Assembly: GCA_946902985.2 (NCBI GenBank)
Contig: OX336393.1
Location: 130,290,533-130,354,532 of the forward strand
DNA: 64,000 nucleotides
Direction: 5' to 3'
From: Meconema thalassinum
Lineage: Eukaryota > Arthropoda > Insecta > Orthoptera > Tettigoniidae
The notes beneath the pieces are model-generated. The model made no database searches. It was not told the origin of the DNA and saw nothing but the letters and a program-made list of their open reading frames with translations. The first letter of the stretch is position 1. Every line of letters begins with the position of its first letter. Positions 33,307 to 45,509 of the stretch are shown one piece after another. The translations under genes and the position numbers were made by a program.

Positions 33307-34025
33307 AGACATTATTCAGCTGATTGTCGTAGTTCCCTCGATAGAGTGTCTAAATATTCCACCAAGGAAGGATATTTGAAGAGATGTTCATTTGACTATC
33401 GTAGTTCCCTTGTTAGTGCGTCTGAATATTCGGCCAAGGAAGGATATTTGGTGAGATTATTCATTTGACTATTGTAGTTCCATCGATAGAGTGTCTAAAT
33501 ATTCGGCCAAAGAAGGATATTTGAAGAGATTATTCACGGTAGCTAAGTATCGTAACCTCCTCGATAGAGTTTATGAATATTCGGCCAAGAAAGGATAATT
33601 GAAAAGACTACACACGGCAGCTGAACATCATTGCTTCCTCGATAGAGTGTCTAAATATTCGGACCATGAAGGATATTTGAAGAGATATTCATTTGACTAT
33701 CGTAGTTCCCTCGATAGTGTGCCTGAATATTCGGCAAAGGAAGGCTATTTGAAGAGATTATTCATTTGACTATCGTAGTTCTCTTGATAGTGCGTCTGAA
33801 TATTCGACCAAGGAAGTATATTTGAAGAGATTACTCACGGTAGCTGAATGTTGTAGCTTCCTTGATAGTGTGTCTGACTATTTGGCCAATGAAGGATATT
33901 CAGGGAGATTATTCAGCTGACTATCGTAGTTCCCTCGATAGTGTGTGAGAATATTCGGCTGAATGTCGTAGCTTCTTCAAAAGAGTCTGTTATACCGCCC
34001 AGGAAGTCGGAAGGATATTTGAAGG
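33290..34025 (+). repeat. Tandem array with 72- and 78-bp units, probably decayed coding
   Basis: About ten units, anchored by GGATATTTGAAGAG at 33370, 33442, 33515, 33593, 33671, 33743, 33815 and 33893. Spacing is 72, 73, 78, 78, 72, 72 and 78 bp. The short unit has TTCATTTGACTATCG where the long one has TTCACGGTAGCTGAATATCG. In one frame, units read as 24- or 26-residue repeats such as EYSAKEGYLKR, with stops in several. Confidence 0.8.
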
Positions 34026-34029
34026 GTCA

Positions 34030-34460
34030 AATCATGGCAGCTACACTCCGAGTCCTACGTTATTGGCTCATAATGTAATGTTAATGTTATGGACTTAACT
34101 CCCCTTTTAACTTCTAGAACTTAAGAGATGTCGGGGTGCTGAAGTTTTACTCTGAAAAGGATTTACTGGCGAAAGTATTTCACATTTAGCACTCTCAAAT
34201 GCCACCTGTTTGTACAGGTATTCGATCCCACAACGTTGGGCTCTTCGGACGAGAAACATGACCTTGTATTCCGCAGCTGGTCCCGCTTGTAGCCAATCAC
34301 ATAACTGGTAATTTGTGTAGTTGTTTGACCATAACTCCGTTGTAACTTTCAGATCAAATTTAAATTTCTCGGCATAGGTGGGAATCGAAGAACCGGTGGA
34401 CGTGGATTATCAATTCGTACCCGGATATAACAGAAGGTGGCAGAGTATTGTTTTATTGCC
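34030..34460. other. Unassigned stretch
   Basis: No gene recognised; the sequence ends in ATT and GTT microsatellites at 34466-34525. Confidence 0.4.
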
Positions 34461-34465
34461 ACAGG

Positions 34466-34466
34466 G

Positions 34467-34499
<33 letters not shown>

Positions 34500-34525
34500 G
34501 TTTTGTTGTTGTTGTTGTTGTTGTT
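34466..34525. repeat. ATT and GTT microsatellites
   Basis: (ATT)n at 34466-34499 directly followed by (GTT)n at 34504-34525. A (TATG)n run follows at 34857-34902. Confidence 0.9.
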
Positions 34526-34640
34526 TCATCTAAGGGGCTTGGATAAGGAGGTCGTTGAATGTGTGTGTGTGAGAGAGAGAGAAAAAAAAAATTGAGTCTG
34601 TTAACCTGTGTTATTGTGATGGCTATATTAGTTTGTGTTA
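34526..34640 (-). repeat. Shared SINE 3' tail, minus orientation
   Basis: Complement of the SINE tail module, with AACCTGTGTTATTGTGATGG and TATTAGTTTGTGTTA. It stands back to back with a plus-oriented SINE-B head at 34640. Confidence 0.65.
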
Positions 34641-34860
34641 TTACCTCGTGATTTAGCGGCTAGCATTCTTCAGGTCCGAGTTCGATTCCCATATTTGTCA
34701 TCCTAGGAGTGGTTTTCCGTGGTTTCCCATTTCTACTATAGGCAAATGTCAGGATGGTTTCTAACTTAACGCCATGGCCGGCTCCATTCCAATTCTCGCC
34801 TCAATTAAAAATACACACACTAATACAGACACTACAATAACACAGGTTATCAAAAATGTA
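34640..34860 (+). mobile_element. SINE-B copy 3
   Basis: Head GATTTAGCGGCTAGCATTC with the B-box-like GAGTTCGATTCCC, then the GTGGTTTCCCATTTCTACT block and the start of the shared tail, ending in a (TATG)n run. Confidence 0.75.
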
Positions 34861-34904
34861 TGTATGTATGTATGTATGTATGTATGTATGTATGTACGTA
34901 TGTC

Positions 34905-34995
34905 CACATACTCAAGTACCCAACACCGAGAATTGAACCCGACCTCTTGACCGAAAGCCTAGAATTTTAGCCACTACACCACGAGGTGGTATTAT
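34905..34995 (-). mobile_element. tRNA-like SINE head
   Basis: The minus strand reads CTCGTGGTGTAGTGGCTAAA (A box) and GGTCGGGTTCAATTCTCGG (B box). No intact tRNA cloverleaf or acceptor stem is evident, so it is a SINE head rather than a tRNA gene. Confidence 0.65.
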
Positions 34996-35035
34996 TATTA
35001 TTGTTGCTATTATTACTTAAATCGTAAATGTAACC

Positions 35036-35314
35036 AAGACGGATTACCTCACTATGACTTGTGGGCAAGGCCAAGTTTTTGGGCAACTAAAGTTGCTGCG
35101 GGTGGGGGACCAGTCCTACAAGAGGGCCCATGAATTTAAATACATAGGAGCGCTTTTCACGGAGAGCTCATCGTGTGAGGCAGAGATCGAAGCCAGGATC
35201 CAAGCAGGAAACCGAACTCTCTTCATCCTATCACAGCTTCTTCGCTCCAGATGTCTCTCCAGACAGTTCAAAATTCGTCTCTATAAAACTCTGATCCAAC
35301 CCGTTGAACTATAT
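35036..35314 (+). pseudogene. RTE (R3) RT C-terminal part, upstream piece
   Basis: Reads HEFKYIGALFTE, then EIEARIQAGNRTLFILSQLL and RLYKTLIQPVELY, the conserved thumb-to-tail region of an RTE-type RT. The frame is cut at Tyr by a 3.5-kb insertion (35315-38840) and resumes at 38841 with GCETWSIRKQD. No catalytic core is present. Confidence 0.85.
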
Positions 35315-38300
35315 TGAGACCGTCGGTGGAGCTGTCAGGATAGCCAACAGCCGAAATGACTTCCCTAACATCTCATCCGTCGGACATAATTGCCGTGAGG
35401 ATCAGGTGAACTTCCAAATAGGCCAAAGCGGCACGAGAAACTGTAGTCCACATGAATCGTGGTACATGGTGACGATGGTCATAGACTGCCTAAGGAAAGG
35501 TTTACCTTAAAAACTAGACTGAGAAAATAAACATCCAGACTTATGTAAAACACCGAGAAAATTTATTGTTAAAATTCACAAGCCCCTAGCCTAGTTCGGA
35601 GGGTTTCAATCGGCTAGTCCGCAAGCTAATAAACAAACAAAAATAAAGAGCAGGTCCCTACCTGAGAAGTTACGGAAAACCCTCGCGAAAGATCTATCTC
35701 ACAATAACAAAGCAACAACAACAACACTAGGAAGATGGTACGGCGCAAATCCCTAGTTCAAGTTACAAGATCAAGCTAATATCAGAATTTACATTTAACA
35801 GGGTAGCAAAACAAATCTAAGTTAGGATGATACCATCTCCACATTTACATTTAACGTTAATTCATCTAGCTAAATCCTATCAATTAATAACAAAATTTAC
35901 GGCGATGACGTCCGTAACAGAAAACAATTACATTGAAAGCTAAGTGAACAGCCATGTAAAAAACATTTAATTATTCTTAGAAACTAGGTGCTAACAGCAC
36001 ACAATAGGGTAACATGTAGGATTCATACACTTTTACATCATAAACAAGTAATGAAAGAGACAACAGTTTTATTAAAATGCCTGCCTGCACCTTGGTTTAC
36101 TCTTTGTAAGCCATAGTAATCTAATGTGTGTAGTTACGGTGACGACTGCGTAGTAAAGACTACGTCTAACATCGCATGACCTGCGCTCCACAAGCTACGA
36201 ACTCAAGGTTCGAGCAAGCTTCAGGTCGCTACAAAAGTATCAGCTGTCTTAGTCATTTCCTCAAAAGGAAATACCTTCATCTGCACGGCCATGACAGCAG
36301 GTTCCAAATGCAAAAGAACAAAGTTAGATAGAAAGAATTCGTTAGTTAGCTTTTGTTTTACCAAAATTATGCGTTTTATTATTAAGATGTCGGTTTAGGT
36401 TTATCGTTGGTTTATGGCGAATAATACTGACAATAGCCTGGGCATGGAGTGTCTCCACTGAGATCAATCTCCACCAAAAAGCCTCGACTCAAAAGTCGGA
36501 ATATAATCAACGAGCAATAACAACTCGGACACACAATAACACAAGTTACCAGCGGCGCACAGCTCGCGTTCAATAACTCTGGGATGGGCCTGCACACTCA
36601 GTAACCCTCCAATAACATCTGGTCAACGGGAACAATCCCGGACAAGGTACACACAAAATACCTCCATACAATAAATATCTCCTATAACAGGGTAGCCTAC
36701 GACATACTATAGAAAATCTGACATAACTGTACGCGTCAAACGACGGTACACGCAACAGTGCGTTTAACTAACAAAAAACAATCTATAAAAACATGTGATC
36801 AGATACAAGAATGGACACTGGGTTCCATGAGCTAAGTTGCAATGAAAGGAAAAGCGAATACAACAAGCATTCTGTCTCTTGTCAAAGTAATTCTGTCTCA
36901 TAATAAAAACGTGCTCTCAAGGGCACTGGGTCACAAACCAGTTTGTGTCGCTGGCAGGCTACAACATTCCTGCGCGCATCTGACACAACACATTAACTAT
37001 CAAGGCCGGCGATTTAAACAAAATAAAACTGTACATCTGGCCTCATCAATAAAATCTTTACCATAGGTTATAAACCTCGAAGAATACGTGTATAAAAAAC
37101 AAGCTATAAATCTGAATACAATAATATAATTCCGTCTTTCAAACCAAAGACGTCTAAATGATAGCAATGCCACACTGTTGGAGCTCTTTGCTCACAAAGA
37201 TATAATTCAGTAGTTGCTTGTACAACATCAAATAAATACGTGTCTTCACATGACACTTAACAAAATAATAATTGTGGCGCAGATTCCCCACTTTGGATCT
37301 GCTTAATGATACGTTGGGAACTGGGTTCGATGCTAGACAACGAAACATCCCTATTACTTATTAGGTCCACACTTGACCAAGAATGGCTTCTGAGCTCATT
37401 TCAAATGAAATATAATGCAGTTACAAAACTGGTAATTACAGTCGATTACCTAACTGATACGACTGCTCTAACGAAGTCAGGGGTGTAACAAAGACTGGCT
37501 GCAAAGAATGCAGTTAAAGTAATAACCATGGCATCTGATTGCCATAACTAAAGTCAGCAAAGACTTGAAAAATCACCCCAAATATGGTTAAACAAAGTAG
37601 CCTCAAATGACTACGGTTACGTTTAGCAAAAGATAGGCATTGACGTTCTACGACGTTCATCAAGCTGCACCAGGGTTGACCAAAATGTCTGACCCAATGG
37701 TGTCTCACTCTAACTGAAATAAATGACATCTAATTAGAGTAGTTACATTCCCTACCTATAAAAATGGCTGACACTGAGTTCGGTTGGTTCACAAACTACA
37801 TTAAACCTACTATACCACCAGAAACTAGAACGGGAAAGGGTGTACAAAAACTCACGAAATGGAGGAGCTCTCACTCAGCCCTCTGTTCAACGACAAGGGT
37901 TGTACAAATTCATCTCTGGCTCTCCGGAACGGTATCATCCTCATCAGGATTCCCATCTGGACTCCTCCAAAGACCAGGGTTCGATCTGTCCCTGTCGATA
38001 ACCTTTTGGATGTACTGGACATGCCTGGGAATGGCATCCTGGGTTCCTTCCTCCTCGTTCGCTGTTCTGGAAGTTCCACCATCATGCTGGTTCCAATAGA
38101 AACATCACCCTCATACCATGATGGTATTGGCCCATGATGTCGGGCTCAAACTTGGTGTAGAATAGTTTGATCACGTGGGTAGTGGAATAAATCGTGTAGT
38201 AGTTCATTCTTTCACTTCGAAAATCACAATGTTCGTAGTAAATGTTACAGGCTTTAATTGCAATAGATAACACAGCCTTTATTTCGCAGATATGAATTAA

Positions 38301-38840
38301 TACGTGGGCAAGCACTGTTCTGTGGTTCTTTACGTGTGCTGACGCCACTTTTACATCACGTAGCATCCGTGAAATGTGCGTCGTTTTGGAATTGTAAAAT
38401 TCACTGTGGCAATTCAAATATGTTATACATTCATAATCACACTTATTTAAAGTAGTTATAACACGTTTACCTCTATATTTTTCACCAGGCACTCGGCCCT
38501 CCACAAACACGTGGGTACAAAAATGTGGTGTTACGGTAATGTTATAAAATTCACTATACTTGCCAATTATTTCATAATATGCTTTCTTGTGGCTCACTGT
38601 GCATAAATAACAGTGATTTGTAGTATATTCGTGCACGATGGCACCTGATAATAACTTCCACCCTAAACAGCGGATATTTTCTACGTCTTATAGGACGGAT
38701 ACAATTTCACGCCTACACGGGGCAGATTCTCCAGACGTAGTGCCTGGCACTGAGTTTCTGGGTGTGTTCAAAGGTACTACATCCCATCATAAATGTGCTG
38801 TTATAAAAAATATCACATGAACCTTAGCTCAGCGGGTTCA
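35315..38840. mobile_element. Probable 3.5-kb solo LTR
   Basis: Begins TGAGACCG, ends GCGGGTTCA, and is flanked by ATAT (35311-35314 and 38841-38844). TG...CA ends, a 4-bp duplication and a length in the range of the 2.75-kb LTRs in this window fit a solo LTR left by LTR-LTR recombination. No RT or integrase is present. The end GGGTTCA matches that of the element at 12.9-25.1 kb, but the interiors are not recognisably similar. A 184-residue minus-strand frame (38082-38636) inside has no known domain. An alternative is a non-autonomous LTR element of unknown structure. Confidence 0.7.
38082..38636 (-). other. 184-residue frame inside the putative solo LTR, unrecognised
   Basis: The longest frame in the 3.5-kb insertion. 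The protein is rich in His, Tyr and Cys (THFCTHVFVEGRVPGE-like segments appear) and has no signal peptide, membrane segment or family I recognise. LTRs rarely encode proteins, although a few carry accessory frames. The overlapping frames on both strands argue for caution. Confidence 0.25.
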
Positions 38841-39300
38841 ATATGGCTGTGAGACTTGGAGTATCCGAAAACAGGACTTTCATAAACTACTCGTATTTAA
38901 GAGAATAGTTCTTCTGAAGATCTTCGGACCGGTGAGGGATATACACACGGGTGAATGGAGGATTAGACACAATCACGAAGTGGAAGACCTGTACCATGAT
39001 GCCAACATAGCTGGCAGCATCAAAACCCTACTGTGCCCAAATCCAGTGGCCTAGATTTGAGGGTGCAGGCCACAATGCTAAGTCCAGAATTGAAAGTTTG
39101 AATAGCGCGCGCCAAACCTTCTTAGAAGGAATTGGAAGCTTTCGACAGCCAAGAAATGGTTAAGTGACGTAGGCCGAGAGCGTCATAGTCGAGGCTAAAA
39201 TGTCATTAAATATTTCCTGATGGACTAGAATCCTGAGACTAATATCAGATTACTGGCACGGACAAGGGAGGAAGAATGTGCTTTATTTCGAGGCAATTGA
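38841..39300 (+). pseudogene. RTE (R3) tail, downstream piece
   Basis: Continues the 35036-35314 copy: GCETWSIRKQDFHKLLVFKR, then KIFGPVRDIHTGEWRIRHN and EVEDLYHDANIAGSIK. These are the usual RTE blocks after the thumb. Later parts are broken by stops. Confidence 0.85.
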
Positions 39301-40652
39301 TTGAGCGGAAGCTGAGATATGAGATGTTTTAATTCCAGCATTTTTTCCCGCAGTGACCTCGTGTAGCCCGCTGAGGAGTATATAAGGCATGCCTGCCCGA
39401 GCTAAGTATGTTCACTTCTCCTTAGGCACTCCGTTGCTATGGATGTTCAATTCTCCATGAGCATGGAGCTATGGATGTGTAGTACTTCGTAAGCGCTCTA
39501 GCCGCTAAACACCCTACGTAACTCCGAACACTGTTATAATCTTCGTGCACATGGTTGCAAATGCTTCATTATTTACAGCACAGTTGCTGGGACTTAGTGT
39601 TTCGATAGTACATGGTTACTGGTATTAGGAAAGTGTTAAACATTTTAGTGATCTTCGAACTTTTCAAATGTTATCACCGAAGTGATACAAATTTGTGGCA
39701 CTGGTAATTATTTACTGCTACAACTGGCCATATGGTAGACTTTGTATACATTTCTTTCTTCTGTCCACAATTATTCAAAGCTGGATTATTTAATCCAACA
39801 GTCAGAGGACAAGCTTTTGTCTTGTTAGTGGACCAGCCAAGATAAATCAGTACTTTTATTACCATTCTTCTACAGTACAATTCTTTAGCCGATATTAGGA
39901 ATACAGTTTTGCCTTGCGCAATCTGGAGAGTGAGAAACTCTGCCCAGCAAACTCGACAGAATTTATGCTAGTGCTGAACAAGATTATAAGCGTATTAGGA
40001 GTACTGAACACATCACAGTTGGGTCACGTTAATAATTTTCATCATGGATCATTTTGATCAGATCCCCGTCAACTTTACTTCCGCTGTTGAAGCTGGTAAC
40101 ATTTTTCTTCAAGATATTAAGGCTTCAAGTATGAATACCGCTATGTCTGTGTAAGACCATTGCGGGTATAGAATGGAGGCCGATACAAGATTATAAATAC
40201 GTGTCCTAATGGGGACAAGAAGACTGAATAATCTGGTTCAGACCAGATTACAAGCATCAAGATCTACACGAATGTAAGCTACAATTTGCATTATTTCTAT
40301 GCGTAGTTAGCTGGATTTCTCATATTTTTCTACAGTCTTAACAACACATATTTTCTATTCATCGATATGTTTCTGCTGTTGCAAATATTTTTCCTTTGCA
40401 ATAGAAGCTTTGATCTGAGTAGTTTTTACACTCAGAAGTCAATGATTCGAAATTTATGGACGAGCAGAACGAGCATTTATTTAATTTTGATATTTTTCTA
40501 ATCGCGGTCATCGGCCGTCGTAACTGAAGATGTAATAATAAATTTAAGTTGAGGAACGGATATTTATCCATTATTTAGAAGTCGAGGATGATATTCCCCG
40601 AACAGTTTAACAACTTTAAATCCTTTTGTTGAGGAAATAATAATAATAATAA
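39301..40652. other. Unassigned stretch with a TATA-like box
   Basis: TATATAAG at 39379-39386 is a good TATA-type sequence. A 36-codon frame starts at ATG 40045 (MDHFDQIPVNFTSAVEAGN and on), with no domain. This could be the start of an unknown retroelement, but nothing proves it. Confidence 0.3.
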
Positions 40653-40664
40653 TAATGTTGATTT

Positions 40665-40998
40665 GAAAAATGAAAATCCACAGCCTGCTTCCAGTCTCCG
40701 ACCGGGTCAGGAATGGAATGAATGAAGCCCCTATCTAGCGGCGAGGATATGAACTGTGCCGGCTGCCGAGGCCTGACGCACTCCTCTGGGGCAATGATTA
40801 AATGAATGACAGATGAAATGAAATGATAGTGGAGAGTGTTGCTGGAATGAAATTTTGACAGGGAAAACCGGAGTACCCGGAGAAAAACCTGTCTGCCTCC
40901 GTTTTGTCCAGCACAGATCTCACATGGAGTGACCGGGATTTGAACCACGGACCCAGCGGTGAGAGGCCGGCGTGCTGCCGCCTAAGCCACGGAGGCTC
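40665..40998 (-). mobile_element. SINE-A copy 3, 12-bp TSD
   Basis: Perfect flanking repeat TAATGTTGATTT (40653-40664 and 40999-41010). Minus-strand head GCCTCCGTGGCTTAGGCGG (40980-40998) and B box GTGGTTCAAATCCC (40934-40948). This copy defines the exact ends of the family. Confidence 0.93.
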
Positions 40999-41010
40999 TA
41001 ATGTTGATTT

Positions 41011-42700
41011 AATAATAATTATTATTTGTCTATTTTCTGAAATAACAATAAATATTTGTGATTTCTAATAATCATTTTCATGTAGTATGATTTATACATT
41101 TGACATTTGAAACAATATTCTAAGATCGGATACTTGCTGATTCCGAAGGTTAGTGGTTAACTCATGGCCACAAATAAATAACATATTAATTCAGTGGAAT
41201 TATTTCACGCTGGCATTATATATTTAAATCTTTGAGAAGACATGGAAAGTAATGATACGGGAAGCTAAAAGCATGTATAAAACAGGGTTTTTGCTCGAGT
41301 TTGTATAAAAATAAAATAATTATTGAGCAACGTCTTTCAAAACTTTTGGCTAAGAATAGACACGGCGTGGAGTTATTCATGTTTTAAACTGATGGTAAAA
41401 TTATTATTGAAAACTCATTGGTGAGGTTTACTAATTTATAAATCTTCCAGTTGTCGCAACAAGCAAAGGCTTGATTATTCTGTATAATTTGGGAAGATAT
41501 AATTGTTGTGTGTGCAGAGAGTTAAAGATGCCATTCTGAGGCCGCAATTAAGTCGCAGGAATGAGGTGGTGTGAAATGAAGCCCCACTCATATTGTAGGT
41601 TGGATGTCTTTGAGTTTAGTAGAGGAGTTGAATTTAGCCACACTTTCGTCGAAATAAAACCAAAGGTTATTTTGTTGAGCCATCATTGTCAATTCACAGT
41701 TTACCCACGTGTTCTAGAAGTATTCCTAGTAATTGCTTGCCCGAGAATTGTTATTGTTAAACTTGTACTTTTCATTATGAAAAGACTTTACCGTTGTCTG
41801 GATGCTAATTATGAATATGTGATTTTTGACGCATTTAAATCGAATGGGCCAATGCCCATTACTTCTTAACAACCACTACAAACTGAGAGGATTTTGTGAT
41901 CCTGTAAAAATATATAAACATTTTGCAAATAAGTTTGATGATTAACATATTTGACATTTTGTCAAATTATTGTAATTTTGATAATAACAAATTAAATTGT
42001 TTCATGATAAACTTTCTAAATAATATTTCAAAGTGATAGTTAATTGATTAAATGGTTAAATCCATATGGAATTGAATTTTTATTTTGACAATTATATTTA
42101 TGGTTGAGTCAAAAGTTCTGAATAGACTCTGGATCGAGAACAGGTAATTCAATAATATATTTTCTGTTTATCGAAGTTCGTCGAATCCAAATGCTCGAAA
42201 GTCCATGTAAATGATATTGTGTTGTATTTCTTGTTAATAACGTTGTATTTGAACAAAATCCTGAGATAACTGAATCCTGAAGTGTTAGTTAATTTGCTAC
42301 GATATTTTGAAAAAGTGAACTGTGATATATTTTCAACGAGTGATATTTTTTTTATTTCAATATGTGAATACTCAAATAATACAGGGATCAGTAAAGACAA
42401 TTAAATTTGCACTGACAAACCCCTACTACTGTAAATAATTCTTTTGAGCGAAGTCAACAGGACTATTAATTTGACTTTCGTCTCAATTGCTAAGTGTTCA
42501 TGTGTTGGTGAAATTGTGTATCTTGTACATAACATATGATTCGTCATTCATCTTTTATGCCATTTTGGCATACTTTCAGTCAACTTAAAAAATTCAAATA
42601 CTATAAAAGAAAAATTTTCTCCTCTCAATATCAAACGAGTAGATAAAATTTAATAAATTCACTTTTTATAAAGCTACTAATTAAAGGGTAAAAGGAGCAC
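41011..42700. other. AT-rich stretch, no gene recognised
   Basis: A 102-residue plus-strand frame (41561-41869) shows no known domain. The remainder is AT-rich with scattered stops. I see no repeat family here. Confidence 0.4.
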
Positions 42701-43062
42701 CATTAGGAGCACCAGTCCCTGTCACCATCCCTGGGCGCTTGGTCGCGCTTCGCGCGCTAGGGGATGATACTGCCCTAGAACTTGACTTGACCATCAAAAC
42801 CAGAAGACTGCAGTGGGCTGGACATGTAGCCCGGATGGAAGACCACAGATGGCCACGGAAGCTACTGGATTTCATCCCCACAGGAAGGAGACCACCAGGG
42901 AGACCAAGGAAGTGGTGGAGTAATGGACTCCATGAAGATCTGCATTAGGCAGCGATACGTGTGGACAGTTGTCGGATGGCAGCTATGGATAGGAGACGAT
43001 GGAGAAGGAAACCTGTAGCAGTGCGCGGTCCGCTGGGCCTGATCGCGTAGAAGAAGAAGAAA
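42701..43062 (+). pseudogene. RTE C-terminal tail with GAA-type 3' end
   Basis: Reads TRRLQWAGHVARMEDHRWPR, then GRRPPGRPRKWWSNGLHEDL, the RTE tail with the AGH-AR and R-PGRP--W blocks. It ends in GTAGAAGAAGAAG, a typical short-repeat RTE 3' end. 5'-truncated; only about 110 codons remain, with one stop after HEDLH. Confidence 0.85.
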
Positions 43063-43845
43063 ATTAGGGTACTTAACATCGTTATGCCCGTCCACGGAGC
43101 GCGATTGGACCTATCTTGCTGATCTTACTTTCTTGTCTCCCAAGATCTCTTCATCTTCTCGCTATGGCTCTTTCAGCGCTCCTCCGTCCAGGTTCTGTTG
43201 GGTGCAATAGTTGGGTTGTTTGTAAATTGATGATTGTCAATTAGGTGTCTGAATTTAGATTTCTCCCGTACCATATTACTTCAGATTATTAATATAATAT
43301 TATTGATTTAAGCCCAATAAGGAGCACTTATGACCAGTGCTTCGGCGATGCTTTCTTTGTTCTCCAATATCTCCTCAGTCCAGCCAATAACTTGTCCTTC
43401 CTCTCCTGTGTGAGGGGTGGTCGGGTCTTAATCACTTTGGGTGGTGGGGACCAAGGGTTAACACTATCACAACATTATTATTATTATTACGCTAGACAGG
43501 GAGGAAGCATGGAGAGATAAATTATTATCTGACCCAACTTCTGACTAGACTTGCGTATTTTCATTCTTACCTCAAGAAGAGGGGGAAGGTATATTCCCCA
43601 CAATGCAACAATGCAAGCCATTGATGATGTCCAACACACCCTTTTTCTCCTGCAAAAGGTTGATTGATAAATGGGAATTACTTCAAAAGGAGATTGGACA
43701 ACAGATCTCCACAGACAACATCGTGGAAATGACGATTCAAGATGAGACGCACTGGAACAGTGAAGAAATTCTTTGAACGAAGAAAAACGATCTGTATAGT
43801 CACGGATGAAAAAAATAGTTGAGGACAAGAGTTCTAGTGTATGGT
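43063..43845. other. Unassigned stretch
   Basis: No domain recognised; short ATT runs near 43470-43490. Confidence 0.35.
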
Positions 43846-43932
43846 CCTAGGCTCAAGTAATGTGTTGAACGGTTCCAGGATAGGTTCCAGAAGTCACGGG
43901 GGGTGTAAATGCATTTCTCCTCCTCCGTAAAA

Positions 43933-43987
<55 letters not shown>

Positions 43988-44501
43988 ATGAATAAATATA
44001 CAAATAAATAAATCAATCAATAAGTAAATTAATTAATTAATTAATTAATACATATTATTATTACATTATGTTTAATTGAAAGTCAATATTGAATCATCAT
44101 GAATGGATGTTGCGGCATAATATTTATGGATTGAGCACCCATTTTTAAAATAATAATTTCTTAATACACCCCTTCTTGGGGGCAAATGACCTCGTAGTTC
44201 CACCCTTTAAAATAACAATAACTAACACCCCTGCTTCTCTATACCAGGCTAAAGTAATGTGTTAAACGGTTCCAGAAGTCATGGGGATGTAAATGTATTT
44301 CGACACCACCGTAAAATAAATAAATAAATAAATAAATAAATAAATGCAAAATAAACAAAAATAAATAAATAAATAAATAAATAAATTCAGTAATGAAAAA
44401 AATAAATTATTATTACATTATGTTTGATTTCAAAGTTAATCTTGAACATCATGAATGTGTGTTCCTGTATAATATTAAAATAATAATTTCTCTATACCAG
44501 G
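43846..44501. repeat. Direct duplication carrying an (AAAT)n microsatellite
   Basis: Two related units, 43846-44241 and 44242-44501. Both have AAGTAATGTGTT, the ACGGTTCCAG block, GTAAAATAAATAAATAAA runs, and then ATTATTATTACATTATGTTT and ATAATTTCT. In the second unit the microsatellite and spacer are shorter. Confidence 0.75.
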
Positions 44502-45509
44502 AGCTGCCACTACAGTAGATCACTTTTGCAGCAAATACTTTGACTTCACTGGTCTATCGGAATGGGGGCTTTTGCTATGACTGTACATTCTCCGTGTGTG
44601 TGTATCAAGTTTGCATTGTTTCCGAATTAGTCGGCAATCAACTCATCTCGGTGGACGGGACGAGGGAGGGGACTATGTAATGGTCCCCACGCCGCGGACG
44701 ATTACGCCGAGAAGTAAAACATACAGGATTTGTTCGACAAAGAGGCAACAGGGGACTAATATTATATTTTAGACTCGGGGACCAGGAATAAAGTTTTCAT
44801 TAGTGACTGTGTGGGGAGAGGTAGAATCAATGGCATATCGGAACAAAACAGAACAGGTGCGCGCTTACTTTATCCCGATACCAAACAAAATAAAATAAAT
44901 ACAATTCTAACAAATTTATGAAAGTCTCTCCCTGTGATATAAACTTACAGGTGAATTATTAGACTCCAATATAACTGAAGTAAGTTACATCAGTCGTTAC
45001 TCAAAACGGATTTATGGTGGATATGATGGGTAGTAGTCTTCTCTCTAACATACATTCGTGATGAATGAGACAGCATTGTGTATTTCTCTTCCAAAAATAT
45101 CACATCACTTCTAGAATGACGTAGTATCATTGTTCCTCTGAGAGCTATAAACTTACCAGTCGTTGAAGCTTAATAAATGTCGTTAGTTTCAATATTTCTG
45201 GTTCTCTAGCCCGAATGATCTCGCGTTGAAGATGGTGCCATTTAACACTGAGATAGGGCTTGGTAAGTATTCGGAAAATCACGATTGGGTTTCAATCAAG
45301 GTTTTCTCATTAAAGATGGAACTTGTTTCAGCACACGTTCTTTAATCCAAGAAGGAACTGTTTCCAATTCAAGTTAATAGAAGAAGTAACTAGTTCCGTT
45401 TCAGGTGCCCCATTCAAGAGAGTATTTAGTTCCATTTCGCATTCCTCATCTATGAGAGTAAGTAGTTCTATTTCACGTTCCCAATCCAAGAAGTAACTAC
45501 AGTAGTTTC
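44502..45509. other. Unassigned stretch
   Basis: No coding region or repeat family is recognised. A loose repeat of TAGTTCCATTTCACG-like words is seen at 45380-45520. Confidence 0.4.

Noticed and set aside
39301..40100. A new gene or LTR element starting at the TATA-like box 39379
   Set aside because: One TATA motif and a 36-codon frame without a domain are not enough, and no LTR pair, PBS or PPT was found.
43800..44003. 67-residue minus-strand frame with Phe-Ile-Tyr-Leu repeats
   Set aside because: It is the translation of the (AAAT)n microsatellite.
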